Counted from the first letter of the stretch, positions 17,324 through 26,950 are shown. The stretch: 33,434 bases of DNA from Bacteroidales bacterium (GCA_030524805.1 JAUNFY010000027.1:1-33434); one strand, 5' to 3'. The notes: generated by a model from the letters alone, not told the origin. Numbers and translations: made by a program.

Positions 17324-18504
17324 AGGGCTTTCAGTATGGTTATAGGATTATGCGCATCAAGCGCGATATGGTGCTCTTCCATTATTTTTTTCCCGATAGA
17401 CAGGACAGACTCCTTGAATATCGCGCAACTCTCGCTGCTGACAGAGTTGAAAACCATCACACACCCCGGCAACATCACCTCGTTCAAGCGTTGCACCATT
17501 TCTGTCAGTTTTCCTCCGTGGCCGCCTATAAACACAGCATCGGGACGCTGATAGCCGGTCAAATCCAAATCCATAAAATCGCTGATGGCATATTCAATGT
17601 CGGGCGCGCCGAATTTCCTCGAATTCAATTCCATCAGTTTTCTCGATTCATTCCTCTTCTCAAAGGCGATGATGTCGAGATGAGGAAATTGAAGCCGCGC
17701 CTCGATTGAAATGGACCCGGTGCAGAAGCCGATGTCCCACAGAGTCTTGCGTTGCGGCAGATCAAGCATTGCAAGCGACAGAAGCCTCACCGGCATCTTG
17801 GTGATCATGTTTCTTCGTCCACTCAAATGGACGAATTCCGATTCGGGAATACCAAAATAACGTTTCCTGTCCTCAAACCTCCGGAGAATCACGCAATTCG
17901 GATTTCGGAAAGAAAGGGCACACGCCTCTTCCGGCAGGTATACCGACACTTCCTCAGCCTCTTCATTTCCCAGACATTCCCCGATGGCCAGTTCATAATT
18001 ATCATATCCATAGGCCATCATTCTCTCGGCTATCTCATCCGGGCTCTTCGACTTATCGGTGAGAACACCAATCAGAGGATATCCTTTTATGAGCGCGTCA
18101 TCAAGATTTTTCCATGGCCTCCCCGTCAGCGACACACAAATCATGTCCTGATATGGCAGATTCATTCTATGAGCAAGCATCTGGAGGGAATTGAACGAGG
18201 GATACACTTCAATGTCGGCATCAGGAAAGACACGTTGCAAAGTGGTGGCAAAACCATAAAACAACGGATCTCCCGAAGCGAAAACCGTTATCTCGTCGTG
18301 CTTCTTGTATTGCTCGAAGACATCATCCAATGGCACAGTGATATCTATCCATCCGGCTCCATCAGGCAGACTATCCGACATGATCTCGCGATGCCTCTTT
18401 CCCCCCGAGAACTGTCTTGACTGCCTGATGATCTCCACCACATCTGGATGAAGATACTGCACCCTGCTGTCGGAAATACCTATGACCTTAAACTTCTTAC
18501 ACAT
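17320..18504 (-). CDS. cbiET: CbiE-CbiT (CobL) fusion: C5 and C15 methyltransferase / C12 decarboxylase
   Basis: A 394-aa protein acting on cobalt-precorrin-6B/7: methylation at C15 with decarboxylation of the C12 side chain, and methylation at C5. The N-terminal CbiE part (to about residue 195) has the tetrapyrrole methylase motif FASGDPLFYG (75-84). The C-terminal CbiT part has the SAM-binding motif DIGFCTGSISIEA starting at 257, and later FIGGHGG. The segment GFCTGS replaces the more common GxGTGS. The ATG at 18504 overlaps the end of cbiHC by eight bases. Equivalent to CobL of the aerobic pathway, but the neighbours indicate use in the anaerobic one. Confidence 0.94.
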   Translation of the reverse strand: MCKKFKVIGISDSRVQYLHPDVVEIIRQSRQFSGGKRHREIMSDSLPDGAGWIDITVPLDDVFEQYKKHDEITVFASGDPLFYGFATTLQRVFPDADIEVYPSFNSLQMLAHRMNLPYQDMICVSLTGRPWKNLDDALIKGYPLIGVLTDKSKSPDEIAERMMAYGYDNYELAIGECLGNEEAEEVSVYLPEEACALSFRNPNCVILRRFEDRKRYFGIPESEFVHLSGRRNMITKMPVRLLSLAMLDLPQRKTLWDIGFCTGSISIEARLQFPHLDIIAFEKRNESRKLMELNSRKFGAPDIEYAISDFMDLDLTGYQRPDAVFIGGHGGKLTEMVQRLNEVMLPGCVMVFNSVSSESCAIFKESVLSIGKKIMEEHHIALDAHNPITILKAL

Positions 18505-19897
18505 CTCTACCCGGTTTTAGATCCACTGCATCAGGCCAACAGAGAATGGAATTTACCAATGTCGCCGCAAGATTGCTTCCACCCTTGCGTCCCTCAACTA
18601 TAATCTTCGGGATATCTGTGAATGGCTTCACCATGTGCTTGCTCTCGCATACATGCACGAAGCCCACGGGAGCCGCCACAATTCCACAGGGATGAGCCTT
18701 TCCACGACGTATCAATTCGCTGAGCTCCATGAGGGCTGTCGGAGCGTTGCCAAAAACGAAAAAAGCATCGGGGTGTTGCTCCACGGCCTTCCGTATACCG
18801 GCCTGCGTGCGCGTTATTCCCTTTTCCTTAGCCATCAGCGCCACATCCGGATCGTTGAGATAGCACTTCACTTCAACCCCCAGTCTGTCAAGCGCCCCTT
18901 TCCTGATGCCGGAAGCCGCCATCGTCACATCAGTCACGATAGTGGATACGTTGCCTGAGGAAAGTTGAGTGTAGATCTTCTCCACAGCATCATCATCTAC
19001 ATTGACCACATCCTCCATTTCGAAATCGGCAGTGGTGTGAATGGCATGAAGCAAAGGCCACTTGCGCCCTATGGGCATATCGGGATTCCTCAGTTCCTTT
19101 TCTATGGTGAGGAAACTTTCTATCATTATCGACTGGCCGATTCCGGCCGATTCGTCAGCTTTGCCCCCATAGTAGCCACGGGGCGTTATGAATCTGCCTC
19201 CATATTCATAGCTCGCGCTGTTGCCGATAATGACGACTGTAAACATATCCACATCTTCCGGATCGAAGTTCTCAAGCGTGGTCACCACCATTTTCTCTCC
19301 ATCCCTTCCGGCCTGACGCACATAACCCACTACAGTCTGCGGGCTGCGCTCAGCGAGAAATATTTCTTTCAACCTGTAAAGCTGCCAGTATCTCGAATTG
19401 CTTTTGGGATTATAGACCGCGGTGACGAAGTCGGCGGCAGCGGCAGCCTTTATGCGGCGTTCGATCACGGCCCAGGGCGTCATCAGGTCGCTCAACGACA
19501 CAACGCAAAAATCATGTCCCACAGGAGCTCCGAGCAACGAAGCCGCTTTCTGAAACGCACTTATTCCGGGTATCACCTCGACGTCGGCATCGAGGCCACG
19601 CTCCCTCATCATCTCGTAGACAAGGGGTGCCATGCCATATATTCCGGAATCGCCGGAACTGATCACACATACATCTTCATCAGCCGACATCCTGTCGAGT
19701 GCCATCTCTATCCTGGAGCGTTCCTGCTTCATCCCATTCTGAATGATCTCAACATCCTCTCTCAGAAAACCTCTGACAAAGGGGATATAAACCTTATACC
19801 CCACCAGCACCTTGCATTTCTTCAATGCATCCACAGCACTCATGGTGAAGTCGCCCTCACCGCCCGGTCCGATTCCGACCACCGTTATCTTTCCCAT
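18497..19897 (-). CDS. cbiHC: CbiH-CbiC fusion: cobalt-factor III/precorrin-3B C17-methyltransferase / cobalt-precorrin-8 methylmutase
   Basis: A 466-aa protein. Residues 1 to about 245 are the tetrapyrrole methylase CbiH/CobJ, which methylates C17 and contracts the ring: VVGIGPGGEGDFT (6-18), ISSGDSGIYGMA (79-90), TAVYNPKSNSRYWQL near 159-173. From about 256 the CbiC/CobH methylmutase follows, moving the methyl from C11 to C12; its expected catalytic histidine is in LLHAIHTTAD (282-291), and later come TDVTMAASGI and VGFVHVCESK. The enzyme pair thus spans an early and a late step of ring synthesis. It starts three bases after the btuD stop. No C20 methyltransferase (CbiL/CobI), which should act just before CbiH, is present in the window. 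Confidence 0.94.
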   Translation of the reverse strand: MGKITVVGIGPGGEGDFTMSAVDALKKCKVLVGYKVYIPFVRGFLREDVEIIQNGMKQERSRIEMALDRMSADEDVCVISSGDSGIYGMAPLVYEMMRERGLDADVEVIPGISAFQKAASLLGAPVGHDFCVVSLSDLMTPWAVIERRIKAAAAADFVTAVYNPKSNSRYWQLYRLKEIFLAERSPQTVVGYVRQAGRDGEKMVVTTLENFDPEDVDMFTVVIIGNSASYEYGGRFITPRGYYGGKADESAGIGQSIMIESFLTIEKELRNPDMPIGRKWPLLHAIHTTADFEMEDVVNVDDDAVEKIYTQLSSGNVSTIVTDVTMAASGIRKGALDRLGVEVKCYLNDPDVALMAKEKGITRTQAGIRKAVEQHPDAFFVFGNAPTALMELSELIRRGKAHPCGIVAAPVGFVHVCESKHMVKPFTDIPKIIVEGRKGGSNLAATLVNSILCWPDAVDLKPGRDV

Positions 19898-19900
19898 AAC

Positions 19901-20884
19901 TTAAAGTATCGTTTTAAGAAGAGCCTCTATCGACCCATATTTCCGACCATTGAAGAAATAGCCGTTTTCATCCGACTGAATCATATCTTCGCATTCGATA
20001 TCCGTATCTGCCAATATGCCGTTGCGTGCAAAGGCTTTCTGCAGAAGCCTGTTCCTGACCGGATCTCCTTCAAGCCGAATCTTCCTTTCAAGCTTATTGT
20101 CGATGCGGAAAAGCCCTGATGCCAGATCAAACCTCACTCCTTCCTTTTCAAAATATTCGCTCATATAGCCCGCGAGTGCAAGGTCTTCAGGTGTACCGGT
20201 CTTCACTCCATGAGTCTTATCTATAAGCCACACCTTGTCGGCTATCTGCAACGCGAGTTCGAGGTCATGGGTCGAGAGAAAGACTGTCTTACGCTTTATT
20301 CTTGACAGATTCTGGAGCAGACGCAATATCTCCACCTTGCTCGGATAGTCGAGGAAGGCGGTGGGTTCATCAAGAAATATTATGGGCGTCTCCTGGGCGA
20401 GTGCCTTTGCAATCATCACCTTCTGACGCTCGCCGTCGCTGAGCGTCTCCACCATTCGGTCGCGAAGGTCTTCTATCCTTACAAGGGCTATCGCCTCCTC
20501 CACTATTTCCTTATCGCCCTGATTGAGATGCCCCCAGAATCCCGTGTAGGGGCTGCGCCCCATCGATATGAGCTCATAGACTGACATGTTGGTGACTGCA
20601 ATCCGCTCAGTGAGAACCACACCGATCATTTTTGCCAATTCCGAATCATTATAATCCTGAAGGTCCTTCCCCTCTATCATTATCTTTCCCGACAATGGCG
20701 GGAGGAAACCGGAAAGAGTCTTGAGCAAAGTTGACTTGCCCGCGCCATTCGGTCCGAGCAGACAGGTCAGTTCGCCGGAATATAACGAAGTGGTGACGCC
20801 CTCGGTCACGGCAGTCACCTTATGCTTGCCCGAATAACCGGTGGTGAGATTCTCCACCCTTATTGTTTCAGTCTTTTCTATCAT
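19901..20884 (-). CDS. btuD: ABC transporter ATPase, corrinoid/iron-siderophore type (BtuD-like)
   Basis: A 327-aa ATPase that would power import through the permease encoded upstream. Walker A GPNGAGKST at residues 44-52, signature LSDGERQ, Walker B IIFLDEP and the switch histidine in STHDLE are all intact. About 70 residues follow the nucleotide-binding domain (from roughly 255), longer than the roughly 250-aa Escherichia coli BtuD; such extensions are common in Bacteroidota FepC/HmuV/BtuD-type proteins. The ATG overlaps the permease stop (ATGA). The family cannot separate cobalamin, cobinamide, heme and ferric-siderophore transporters by sequence alone; the riboswitch and cobalamin neighbours favour a corrinoid or a tetrapyrrole precursor. 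Confidence 0.88.
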   Translation of the reverse strand: MIEKTETIRVENLTTGYSGKHKVTAVTEGVTTSLYSGELTCLLGPNGAGKSTLLKTLSGFLPPLSGKIMIEGKDLQDYNDSELAKMIGVVLTERIAVTNMSVYELISMGRSPYTGFWGHLNQGDKEIVEEAIALVRIEDLRDRMVETLSDGERQKVMIAKALAQETPIIFLDEPTAFLDYPSKVEILRLLQNLSRIKRKTVFLSTHDLELALQIADKVWLIDKTHGVKTGTPEDLALAGYMSEYFEKEGVRFDLASGLFRIDNKLERKIRLEGDPVRNRLLQKAFARNGILADTDIECEDMIQSDENGYFFNGRKYGSIEALLKTIL

Positions 20885-21915
20885 GAATCACTTTTTCTTT
20901 TGTTGAATAAAACCCAAAGCACCACAGGAGCACCGACAAGAGCAGTCACTGAATTGACCGGAAGAGCACCTTCAAAACCCGGCATACGTGCTATGAGGTT
21001 GCAAAGAAGCGCCAACGATGCTCCTGCCAGCAACGAAGCCGGCAGAATCGTGAAGTGATTGGAAGTATGGAAAATGCCTCTGCACAAATGAGGCACAGCG
21101 AGGCCAAGGAATACAATCGGTCCGCAGTATGCTGTCACTATCGCCACCAGCACACCGGAACAAGCAATCACAAGAAGCCTCGCGCGCTTGATATCCAATC
21201 CGAGATTTCTCGCGTAGGAATCGCCGAGTAGCAATAAATTGAGAGTCTTGATGAGTAAAAACGACATTGGCAGAAGTATCAGCATGAGAACGATGAAAAC
21301 CATTGTCTGATTTCCCGAAACCCTGGCAAAGCTGCCGAGTCCCCATATCACGTATGCCCTTATGTCTTCTTCCGCACTGAAGAATTTCAACACGCCTATC
21401 ACTGCATTGGCTATATAACCGATCATCACTCCCATTATGAGCAGAGTGACATTACCTCTTACTTTCCGGGCCACGAAAGCTATCAATGCCATGATGAGCA
21501 ATGATCCGATGATGGCCGACATGGTGATTGTGACCTCACCTATCACTCCGAGTTTACTCAGCGCCACGCCACCGATGCTTCCCGACAGCAGCACTACAAA
21601 TGCCACGCCAAGGCTTGCGCCGGAGCTTATGCCCAACACCGACGGACCTGCAAGCGGATTGCGAAATACCGTCTGCATCATCAGGCCACTGACGGCAAGA
21701 CCTGCTCCGGCCATAACCGCAGTCAATGCCTGCGGCACGCGCGATTTCAATATTATATTGTTCCAGATATCCGAATCGGAGGGCGTGCCCGTCAGTATTC
21801 CCAATATCTCATCGGCGGGAATATGCACCGAGCCCAGAAGTATGTTCAAGAAAAAAAACAATACTATCGAACATAGGAGCAGAAGCATCAGTATGATTGT
21901 GGTCCTCTTTCTCAT
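20881..21915 (-). CDS. btuC: FecCD-family ABC permease (BtuC-like)
   Basis: A 344-aa inner-membrane permease with nine to ten hydrophobic segments, the BtuC/FecCD fold. Recognisable blocks are LAGPSVLGISSGASLG (around residues 92-107), GAGLAVSGLMMQTVFRNPL just before it, and GPIVFLGLAVPHLCR near 264-278, the loop that contacts the ATPase. It overlaps both neighbours by four bases, so binding protein, permease and ATPase are made together. The substrate is inferred from context (a corrinoid or metal-tetrapyrrole) and not from the sequence. Confidence 0.9.
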   Translation of the reverse strand: MRKRTTIILMLLLLCSIVLFFFLNILLGSVHIPADEILGILTGTPSDSDIWNNIILKSRVPQALTAVMAGAGLAVSGLMMQTVFRNPLAGPSVLGISSGASLGVAFVVLLSGSIGGVALSKLGVIGEVTITMSAIIGSLLIMALIAFVARKVRGNVTLLIMGVMIGYIANAVIGVLKFFSAEEDIRAYVIWGLGSFARVSGNQTMVFIVLMLILLPMSFLLIKTLNLLLLGDSYARNLGLDIKRARLLVIACSGVLVAIVTAYCGPIVFLGLAVPHLCRGIFHTSNHFTILPASLLAGASLALLCNLIARMPGFEGALPVNSVTALVGAPVVLWVLFNKRKSDS

Positions 21916-23069
21916 TTCAACAGATGATAATACACCGGCTTGTGGTCTGGCAGTGCGTCGGGATGGAAAACGTATATGAAATCAGCAAGGACTTTCTCCG
22001 GCTCCACGGGCATGCTCTCGTAGAAAGGGACCTCCCTCATGTTGCAATATATCACGCCGTGATCTTTCCAGGCCTTGAAGTCAGTATATCGTTTGTCGAG
22101 CGATTCAAGCGAGGAGTAGTCAAACACTCCTTCATTGCTGTTGACGATGCGCCAATAATCGGCGTCGGCGGCATTGGTATAGACAGTCTCGTAGTCGAGA
22201 GTGACACCTCCCGATTCTTCGTTGTCTTTCAGGAAATAGTCCGCGCCGGCATCGCGAAACAACTGGGCGAGAAAACTCCTGCCGCCGACGGCATACCAGT
22301 TTCCGCCGCGCATCTCTCCGCTGAATACTTCCGGACGCGAAGCCACCGTATCCACCATGGCTTTCAATTCATTGTAGCGGGCCTCAATACCGGCAAACAA
22401 TTCATTCGCTTCGGTTGCCTTTCCGGTGAGAAGACCCACGACCTTGATCCATTCGGCCTGCCCGAGCGGTGTCAATTCCTTATAACCAAGATGCGGAATC
22501 AACGGAATGTCGACGTTTCTGATAGCATCGTAGCCACCCCGTTTGAAAGGAGATATGAAAATGATATCCGGATCGATAGCCATTATCACCTCATTGTCGA
22601 AATTTCCTTCTATCCCAATCTTGTGAGTGCGGCCATCTTTCAACTGCGCGTTCATCTTTTCGTTGTGAAGATGGCGTGTGCTCGTTATCCCTACCACCTT
22701 ATCAGTGATGCCAAGTTTGATGAAATTAGACAGCTGCAGAGACGTCATGCAGATCGCACTTCCTATCGGCGTCTGAATCTTGATGTAGCCTTCAGGCACC
22801 TCGGCGTCGCTATCCTTCGACACCAGAGCAAAGTGGAATTGCTCGGCTTCCTTGTTTTCGGGATCATTGATGTCAAGAAGGGCAATTCCATCTTTATATC
22901 TCACATTGAAACCCTTTGCATAGCGTGGCGTCACCACCGACGCGGAATCACCCTGCACTCCATCAGCTTCCCGGCCGCCTGTCCCTGAAGACCCGCTGCC
23001 GCCGCATGATGCGACCCAAAGCATTGAAATGATTGCAAGACAACAAAATAATTTCTTCATAATCATCAT
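21912..23069 (-). CDS. btuF: Substrate-binding lipoprotein of the ABC importer (BtuF-like, periplasmic)
   Basis: A 385-aa class III (TroA-like) periplasmic-binding protein. A signal peptide ends at a lipobox with Cys22 (WVASC). The following residues are glycine and serine rich (GGSGSSGTGG) without the acidic tag that sends Bacteroidota lipoproteins to the surface, so it should stay in the periplasm. The first lobe has the block VVGITSTRHLHN and EVIMAIDPDIIFISPF, and the second lobe has WYAVGGRSFLAQLFRDAGADY, matching the family. The start at 23069 makes an ATGA overlap with the chelatase gene; in-frame ATGs at 23066 and 23060 are alternatives. The ligand could be cobalamin, cobinamide, a cobalt-tetrapyrrole or heme. 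Confidence 0.87.
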   Translation of the reverse strand: MMIMKKLFCCLAIISMLWVASCGGSGSSGTGGREADGVQGDSASVVTPRYAKGFNVRYKDGIALLDINDPENKEAEQFHFALVSKDSDAEVPEGYIKIQTPIGSAICMTSLQLSNFIKLGITDKVVGITSTRHLHNEKMNAQLKDGRTHKIGIEGNFDNEVIMAIDPDIIFISPFKRGGYDAIRNVDIPLIPHLGYKELTPLGQAEWIKVVGLLTGKATEANELFAGIEARYNELKAMVDTVASRPEVFSGEMRGGNWYAVGGRSFLAQLFRDAGADYFLKDNEESGGVTLDYETVYTNAADADYWRIVNSNEGVFDYSSLESLDKRYTDFKAWKDHGVIYCNMREVPFYESMPVEPEKVLADFIYVFHPDALPDHKPVYYHLLK

Positions 23070-26000
23070 TCCCTGTTTCTACGTTTCTTAATTAGAGTTA
23101 AAACAAACAGAATTATTGCGGCTAACGTCAATATAACAACGAGTGAACGCACAAAATTCTTATCTATAAGTTTCTCTTTTGGCGACGAGTTACTTCGCTT
23201 CATGACAGTTCCATCTTTCGCTGAGCCCGTAGCCTTCGAAATATCGGCAAGATAACCGGCTTTTGACTGCTGATCGAGATTTGATGCTATGAAGCTCTGC
23301 AACTTATCATTTGCACATACAAATTCCGTGCATGGAGCGCCGTTCTTGCGCGTAATCTCAGCATGAAGCCGCGCGGTCATTTCCAATTTCTCCCTATCCG
23401 CGTTCCAGTAGCCTTTCCTGGCAGCCTCGAGCATTGTCGCGGTCATCTCCTGAAATGCAGCGGGATTGACCGAATCGAAATAGTCTTTTATGCCAAGTCC
23501 ATGAGTATCGGCTATATATGTGTCATACAGCTCATCATACGTATTTTCATTCAAAGCAGACGGACGCATAACGCTCCAACCGAATATATTACGGAACATC
23601 TCGCCAAACATCTGCGCCGTGCCTGCATCGCCTTCCATCCTTTCCCTTATGAAATTCGGATTGAGCAGAGAACTACGCATCTCGATGGCGACAGCCTGCT
23701 TTGCATCCTGCATTTTGGGAAGATACGGATTGCGATAATCAGCCATCACAGCGTCCGGTTCCTTTCCGTTGATCATTGTCGACACAAGCGACAGGCCACC
23801 GGTGTACTCATAAACGTGGTCGAGGCTGACCGGCCCCCATGTGTTGCTCTGGCGCGGCTGCACGATGACATCGGTGTTTTCAATTGCAGCCTTGAAAGCA
23901 TCAGGGTTGGCTTTGCCCCAATTAATAGTATCGCCGTAGATGGCACACATGTTGTTGACAAAGCCATCGGCAAGTTCCCGCCGGTCGTCCCATTTTCCGG
24001 AATTTTCCGTATAACTGAGCATTCCTGAACCATATCCATTGTTGACCGGTCCGAACACCCTTGCTGTCGACAACGACCTCGCATCTTTCGGCGGGATTCC
24101 CATGTCGACAAGTGATTTCTCCTGCCGAAGCGTACCTTCCGCCACATAATTCGGATAAACGTCGTCGACGGCTTCAGAAGCAAGTTTCACTGCATCGGTC
24201 AGCATCTTGAGCCTTGAGCCCGCAATGTCGCGAAGTTGCCCCGACACCTGAATCATCACGTTGACACGCGGACGTCCAAGCTCTTCGGAAGGTGTCAGCT
24301 TCAGGTCCATCACACGTCCCTGCTCGTCCCTGACCGGTTCGACACCAAGCATGCGGAAAGCCTGCGCAAGGGTGGCACCCTGCGAGGATATGAATTCGCC
24401 TGCCCAGAATGTGTAGGTCACTTTACGAGGATATTCACCATGCTGCTTCCTGTAGGTGTCCAACGTCCGGTCTGCAAGGGCTACCCCATCGTTCCATGCC
24501 TTGACTGAAGGGGTGGCCTCCGCATTGATGCTGAACATATTGCGCCCCATAGGCAGGACATTGGGGTTAAGCACCGGATCTCCACCGGGAGCCGGACGAA
24601 CAGGTCGACCTGAAAGAGCGCCGGCCATAGCATCGATCTCACTCCCCGCCGATATCTGCAGCAACTTTTTGTATTCTGCTATCTGTGCCATTGCATCGCC
24701 GTTCACCGTTCCGCCTCTCGCCGCTGCCCTGACCATTGATTCGGCATCATCATGATAGTGATGACGGATGAATGTATGGTCGTGAAGTTGCTTTTCTGAA
24801 ATCTTTCTGTTTTCGAAATCTTCTTTAGCGGCGGAATAGGCAAATTTATCGGCTGCTATCGCCACGAGGGTATTCTCCATCTCCTTGTCGGAATATGGCT
24901 CTCCCATGACATAATAGGCTCCCGTGATTTTTTCATTTGCCAGTTCTTCGAGAAATTCATCTACCATCTCAAGGTCTTCTGCCGAGTATGGTATGTCGGC
25001 GACCGAATCAAGTTTTAAATCAGAATGAATCCCGCAGGCAATGATTTCCTTTTTCAGGTTAATATCGTTTTTCGTAGCATCGGCTATGGCGCCATGAATG
25101 TCGTTGAGCAGGGAAGAATACCTGGCTCTCATGCCGGTTTCGATATAGGGGGGCGTGAGATGCGTCACAAGCACTGCATGGCTTCTGCGTTTTGCAATCA
25201 CGGCCTCGCCGACATTGCTTGTGGTGTAGAAATAGAAATGCGGCCGGTTGCCGATCAACACCTCTGCCCAATCAGCCTGCGACAAACCGGCGTTCTTACC
25301 GGGTGTGAACTCCAGATTGCCGTGAGTGCCGAAATGGATTAGGGCATCTGCGTCAAACTTTTTCTGAATATAGAGATAAGGAGCCAGATAGCTGTGGGGA
25401 GGCGCCACATCCACCCCATGCACGAGTTTGAAGTCATCATCCTCCAATGCGGGACGTGGCTGGGGAAACAACAGCACATTGCCATATTGCAGACATGCCA
25501 CTGCCAGGCTGTCGCCTCTTGCAAGCAAATTGCCCGGCGCCTTTCCATAGCGGTCCTCCACTTCCTTGTATTTTTCGGGAAGCAGAACCTCTTCCGCCCA
25601 TTTTTCATAATCATCCTTATGAATCCACACCGGACTGCATTCATCCATGAAACGACTCTGGGCAGCGGGTGCATAGTCGCCCATCACCGAGCCGCGAGTC
25701 ATGATATCTTTCTTAAAAGCGGCCAAGGTGTTGGGAAGCCCGTCGAGATTGTAGCCGTCGTGCTTCAATCTTGTCAGGAAATTATACAAAGATGGCACCA
25801 CTTCCATTCCCGATGCAAGAAGGGCATCTTTGCCCGGCGATTTAAAATATCCTATCGCAATTTTCTTTTGGCCATTATCTTTTGTCTTCAATGCCATGAA
25901 TCGCGTGAACTGCTCCATGAAGGCATTGATGCGCTCGGCCACAGGATTATAGACAAGGAATCCGTTTTTATCAGGATCCTGCGTCGATATGCATAGAGGA

Positions 26001-26950
26001 GTCATCGCACCGTCAATTTCAGGAACTACAATCCTTGCATTGAGTGTGCCGGCGCTCATAGGACGCGCCACATCCAGCCAGTCTTCCCTGTTCTGTATCA
26101 GCGGGAATGGCATGAAGAGCGGTATTTCCTTCTCGTAGCACCAGTTGATCAGGCTGTCGTTGCCCAGCCTTCCCATCGGAAGGTACACTACCGCCACCGG
26201 ATTAATGTCTTTGATGAGTTGCGCCCTTCTGTCGCCTCGTGCGCTCATGGGATAGACATTATATCCCGCCCCTGTCATTCTCGCAATGAGGGTGTCGATA
26301 TGGGCTCTGTTGCCCTCCACCGGGAATGTCAGGCCGGAGATGAACGCAACGTTTCCGCCCCCTTCCTGATATATGTCTTTTTCCATGAGATAATCAGTGA
26401 GTTGGGCTGCCGAGTCAAAATATACTCCGTCCTCAAGATGAAAAAGCATGTCGGATGGGAGCTCGACCGGTTCGCAGTAGTCTTTCGATCCTACGAGACG
26501 GGGTGTGGATATGGCCCTGACATATTTCAGAAGATTGACATAGTTGGCCTTGCAAGGGTTTCTGAAATACTTGCCCAGTGTCTCAATCTGTATGGAATCC
26601 AGATTATGGTTTATCACGAAGCTGAAATTTCGCAAGGCATTGGTGTAGATCTTCACTCCTTCCGAAGCGGCCTTATCGATCTCTTTCATCTGTATTGAAT
26701 CAAGAAACAGACCTCGCCCATACATCAAGACGGCATCATACTCTGAAAAATCATGAGCATCTTCCATTCCCGTGCATCTGACTTTTATGTTGCGGCTCCC
26801 GTTGTTGAGAGTAATCTCTGCAACTTGTGCAGGCAAGGGATTGACGATTAATATTCTTGTCGGTCGAAACCAATGGCAGAAAACAAGATAAGCAACGACA
26901 GCCGTCAGGATGCATGAGGCGATAATAAAGATGGTCCGTTTCCTATTCAT
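23066..26950 (-). CDS. cobN: Membrane-anchored CobN/HmuS-like chelatase, catalytic body in the periplasm
   Basis: A 1294-aa protein of the CobN / magnesium-chelatase H superfamily. CobN blocks are visible: LIHFGTHGNLEFTPGK with His539 and His543, then FWAGEFISSQGATLAQAF and a LGRPRVNVMIQVSG segment around residues 855-930. Unlike cytoplasmic CobN it has a membrane helix at residues 6-25 preceded by NRKR and another near 1268-1288 followed by KKRRNRE. By the positive-inside rule both ends are cytoplasmic and the body is periplasmic. This topology recalls Bacteroidota HmuS, linked to heme metal removal. The AAA partners CobS/CobT (BchI/BchD type) are absent from the window. It starts 24 bases after cbiK and overlaps btuF by four. 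Cobalt insertion, metal removal from a porphyrinoid, or both are possible. Confidence 0.88.
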   Translation of the reverse strand: MNRKRTIFIIASCILTAVVAYLVFCHWFRPTRILIVNPLPAQVAEITLNNGSRNIKVRCTGMEDAHDFSEYDAVLMYGRGLFLDSIQMKEIDKAASEGVKIYTNALRNFSFVINHNLDSIQIETLGKYFRNPCKANYVNLLKYVRAISTPRLVGSKDYCEPVELPSDMLFHLEDGVYFDSAAQLTDYLMEKDIYQEGGGNVAFISGLTFPVEGNRAHIDTLIARMTGAGYNVYPMSARGDRRAQLIKDINPVAVVYLPMGRLGNDSLINWCYEKEIPLFMPFPLIQNREDWLDVARPMSAGTLNARIVVPEIDGAMTPLCISTQDPDKNGFLVYNPVAERINAFMEQFTRFMALKTKDNGQKKIAIGYFKSPGKDALLASGMEVVPSLYNFLTRLKHDGYNLDGLPNTLAAFKKDIMTRGSVMGDYAPAAQSRFMDECSPVWIHKDDYEKWAEEVLLPEKYKEVEDRYGKAPGNLLARGDSLAVACLQYGNVLLFPQPRPALEDDDFKLVHGVDVAPPHSYLAPYLYIQKKFDADALIHFGTHGNLEFTPGKNAGLSQADWAEVLIGNRPHFYFYTTSNVGEAVIAKRRSHAVLVTHLTPPYIETGMRARYSSLLNDIHGAIADATKNDINLKKEIIACGIHSDLKLDSVADIPYSAEDLEMVDEFLEELANEKITGAYYVMGEPYSDKEMENTLVAIAADKFAYSAAKEDFENRKISEKQLHDHTFIRHHYHDDAESMVRAAARGGTVNGDAMAQIAEYKKLLQISAGSEIDAMAGALSGRPVRPAPGGDPVLNPNVLPMGRNMFSINAEATPSVKAWNDGVALADRTLDTYRKQHGEYPRKVTYTFWAGEFISSQGATLAQAFRMLGVEPVRDEQGRVMDLKLTPSEELGRPRVNVMIQVSGQLRDIAGSRLKMLTDAVKLASEAVDDVYPNYVAEGTLRQEKSLVDMGIPPKDARSLSTARVFGPVNNGYGSGMLSYTENSGKWDDRRELADGFVNNMCAIYGDTINWGKANPDAFKAAIENTDVIVQPRQSNTWGPVSLDHVYEYTGGLSLVSTMINGKEPDAVMADYRNPYLPKMQDAKQAVAIEMRSSLLNPNFIRERMEGDAGTAQMFGEMFRNIFGWSVMRPSALNENTYDELYDTYIADTHGLGIKDYFDSVNPAAFQEMTATMLEAARKGYWNADREKLEMTARLHAEITRKNGAPCTEFVCANDKLQSFIASNLDQQSKAGYLADISKATGSAKDGTVMKRSNSSPKEKLIDKNFVRSLVVILTLAAIILFVLTLIKKRRNRE

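Noticed and set aside
23066-26950. Assigning the large chelatase as a standard aerobic CobN
   Set aside because: The pathway genes are of the anaerobic type (CbiG, CbiD, CbiK), the AAA subunits are not in the window, and the two terminal helices put the catalytic body in the periplasm.
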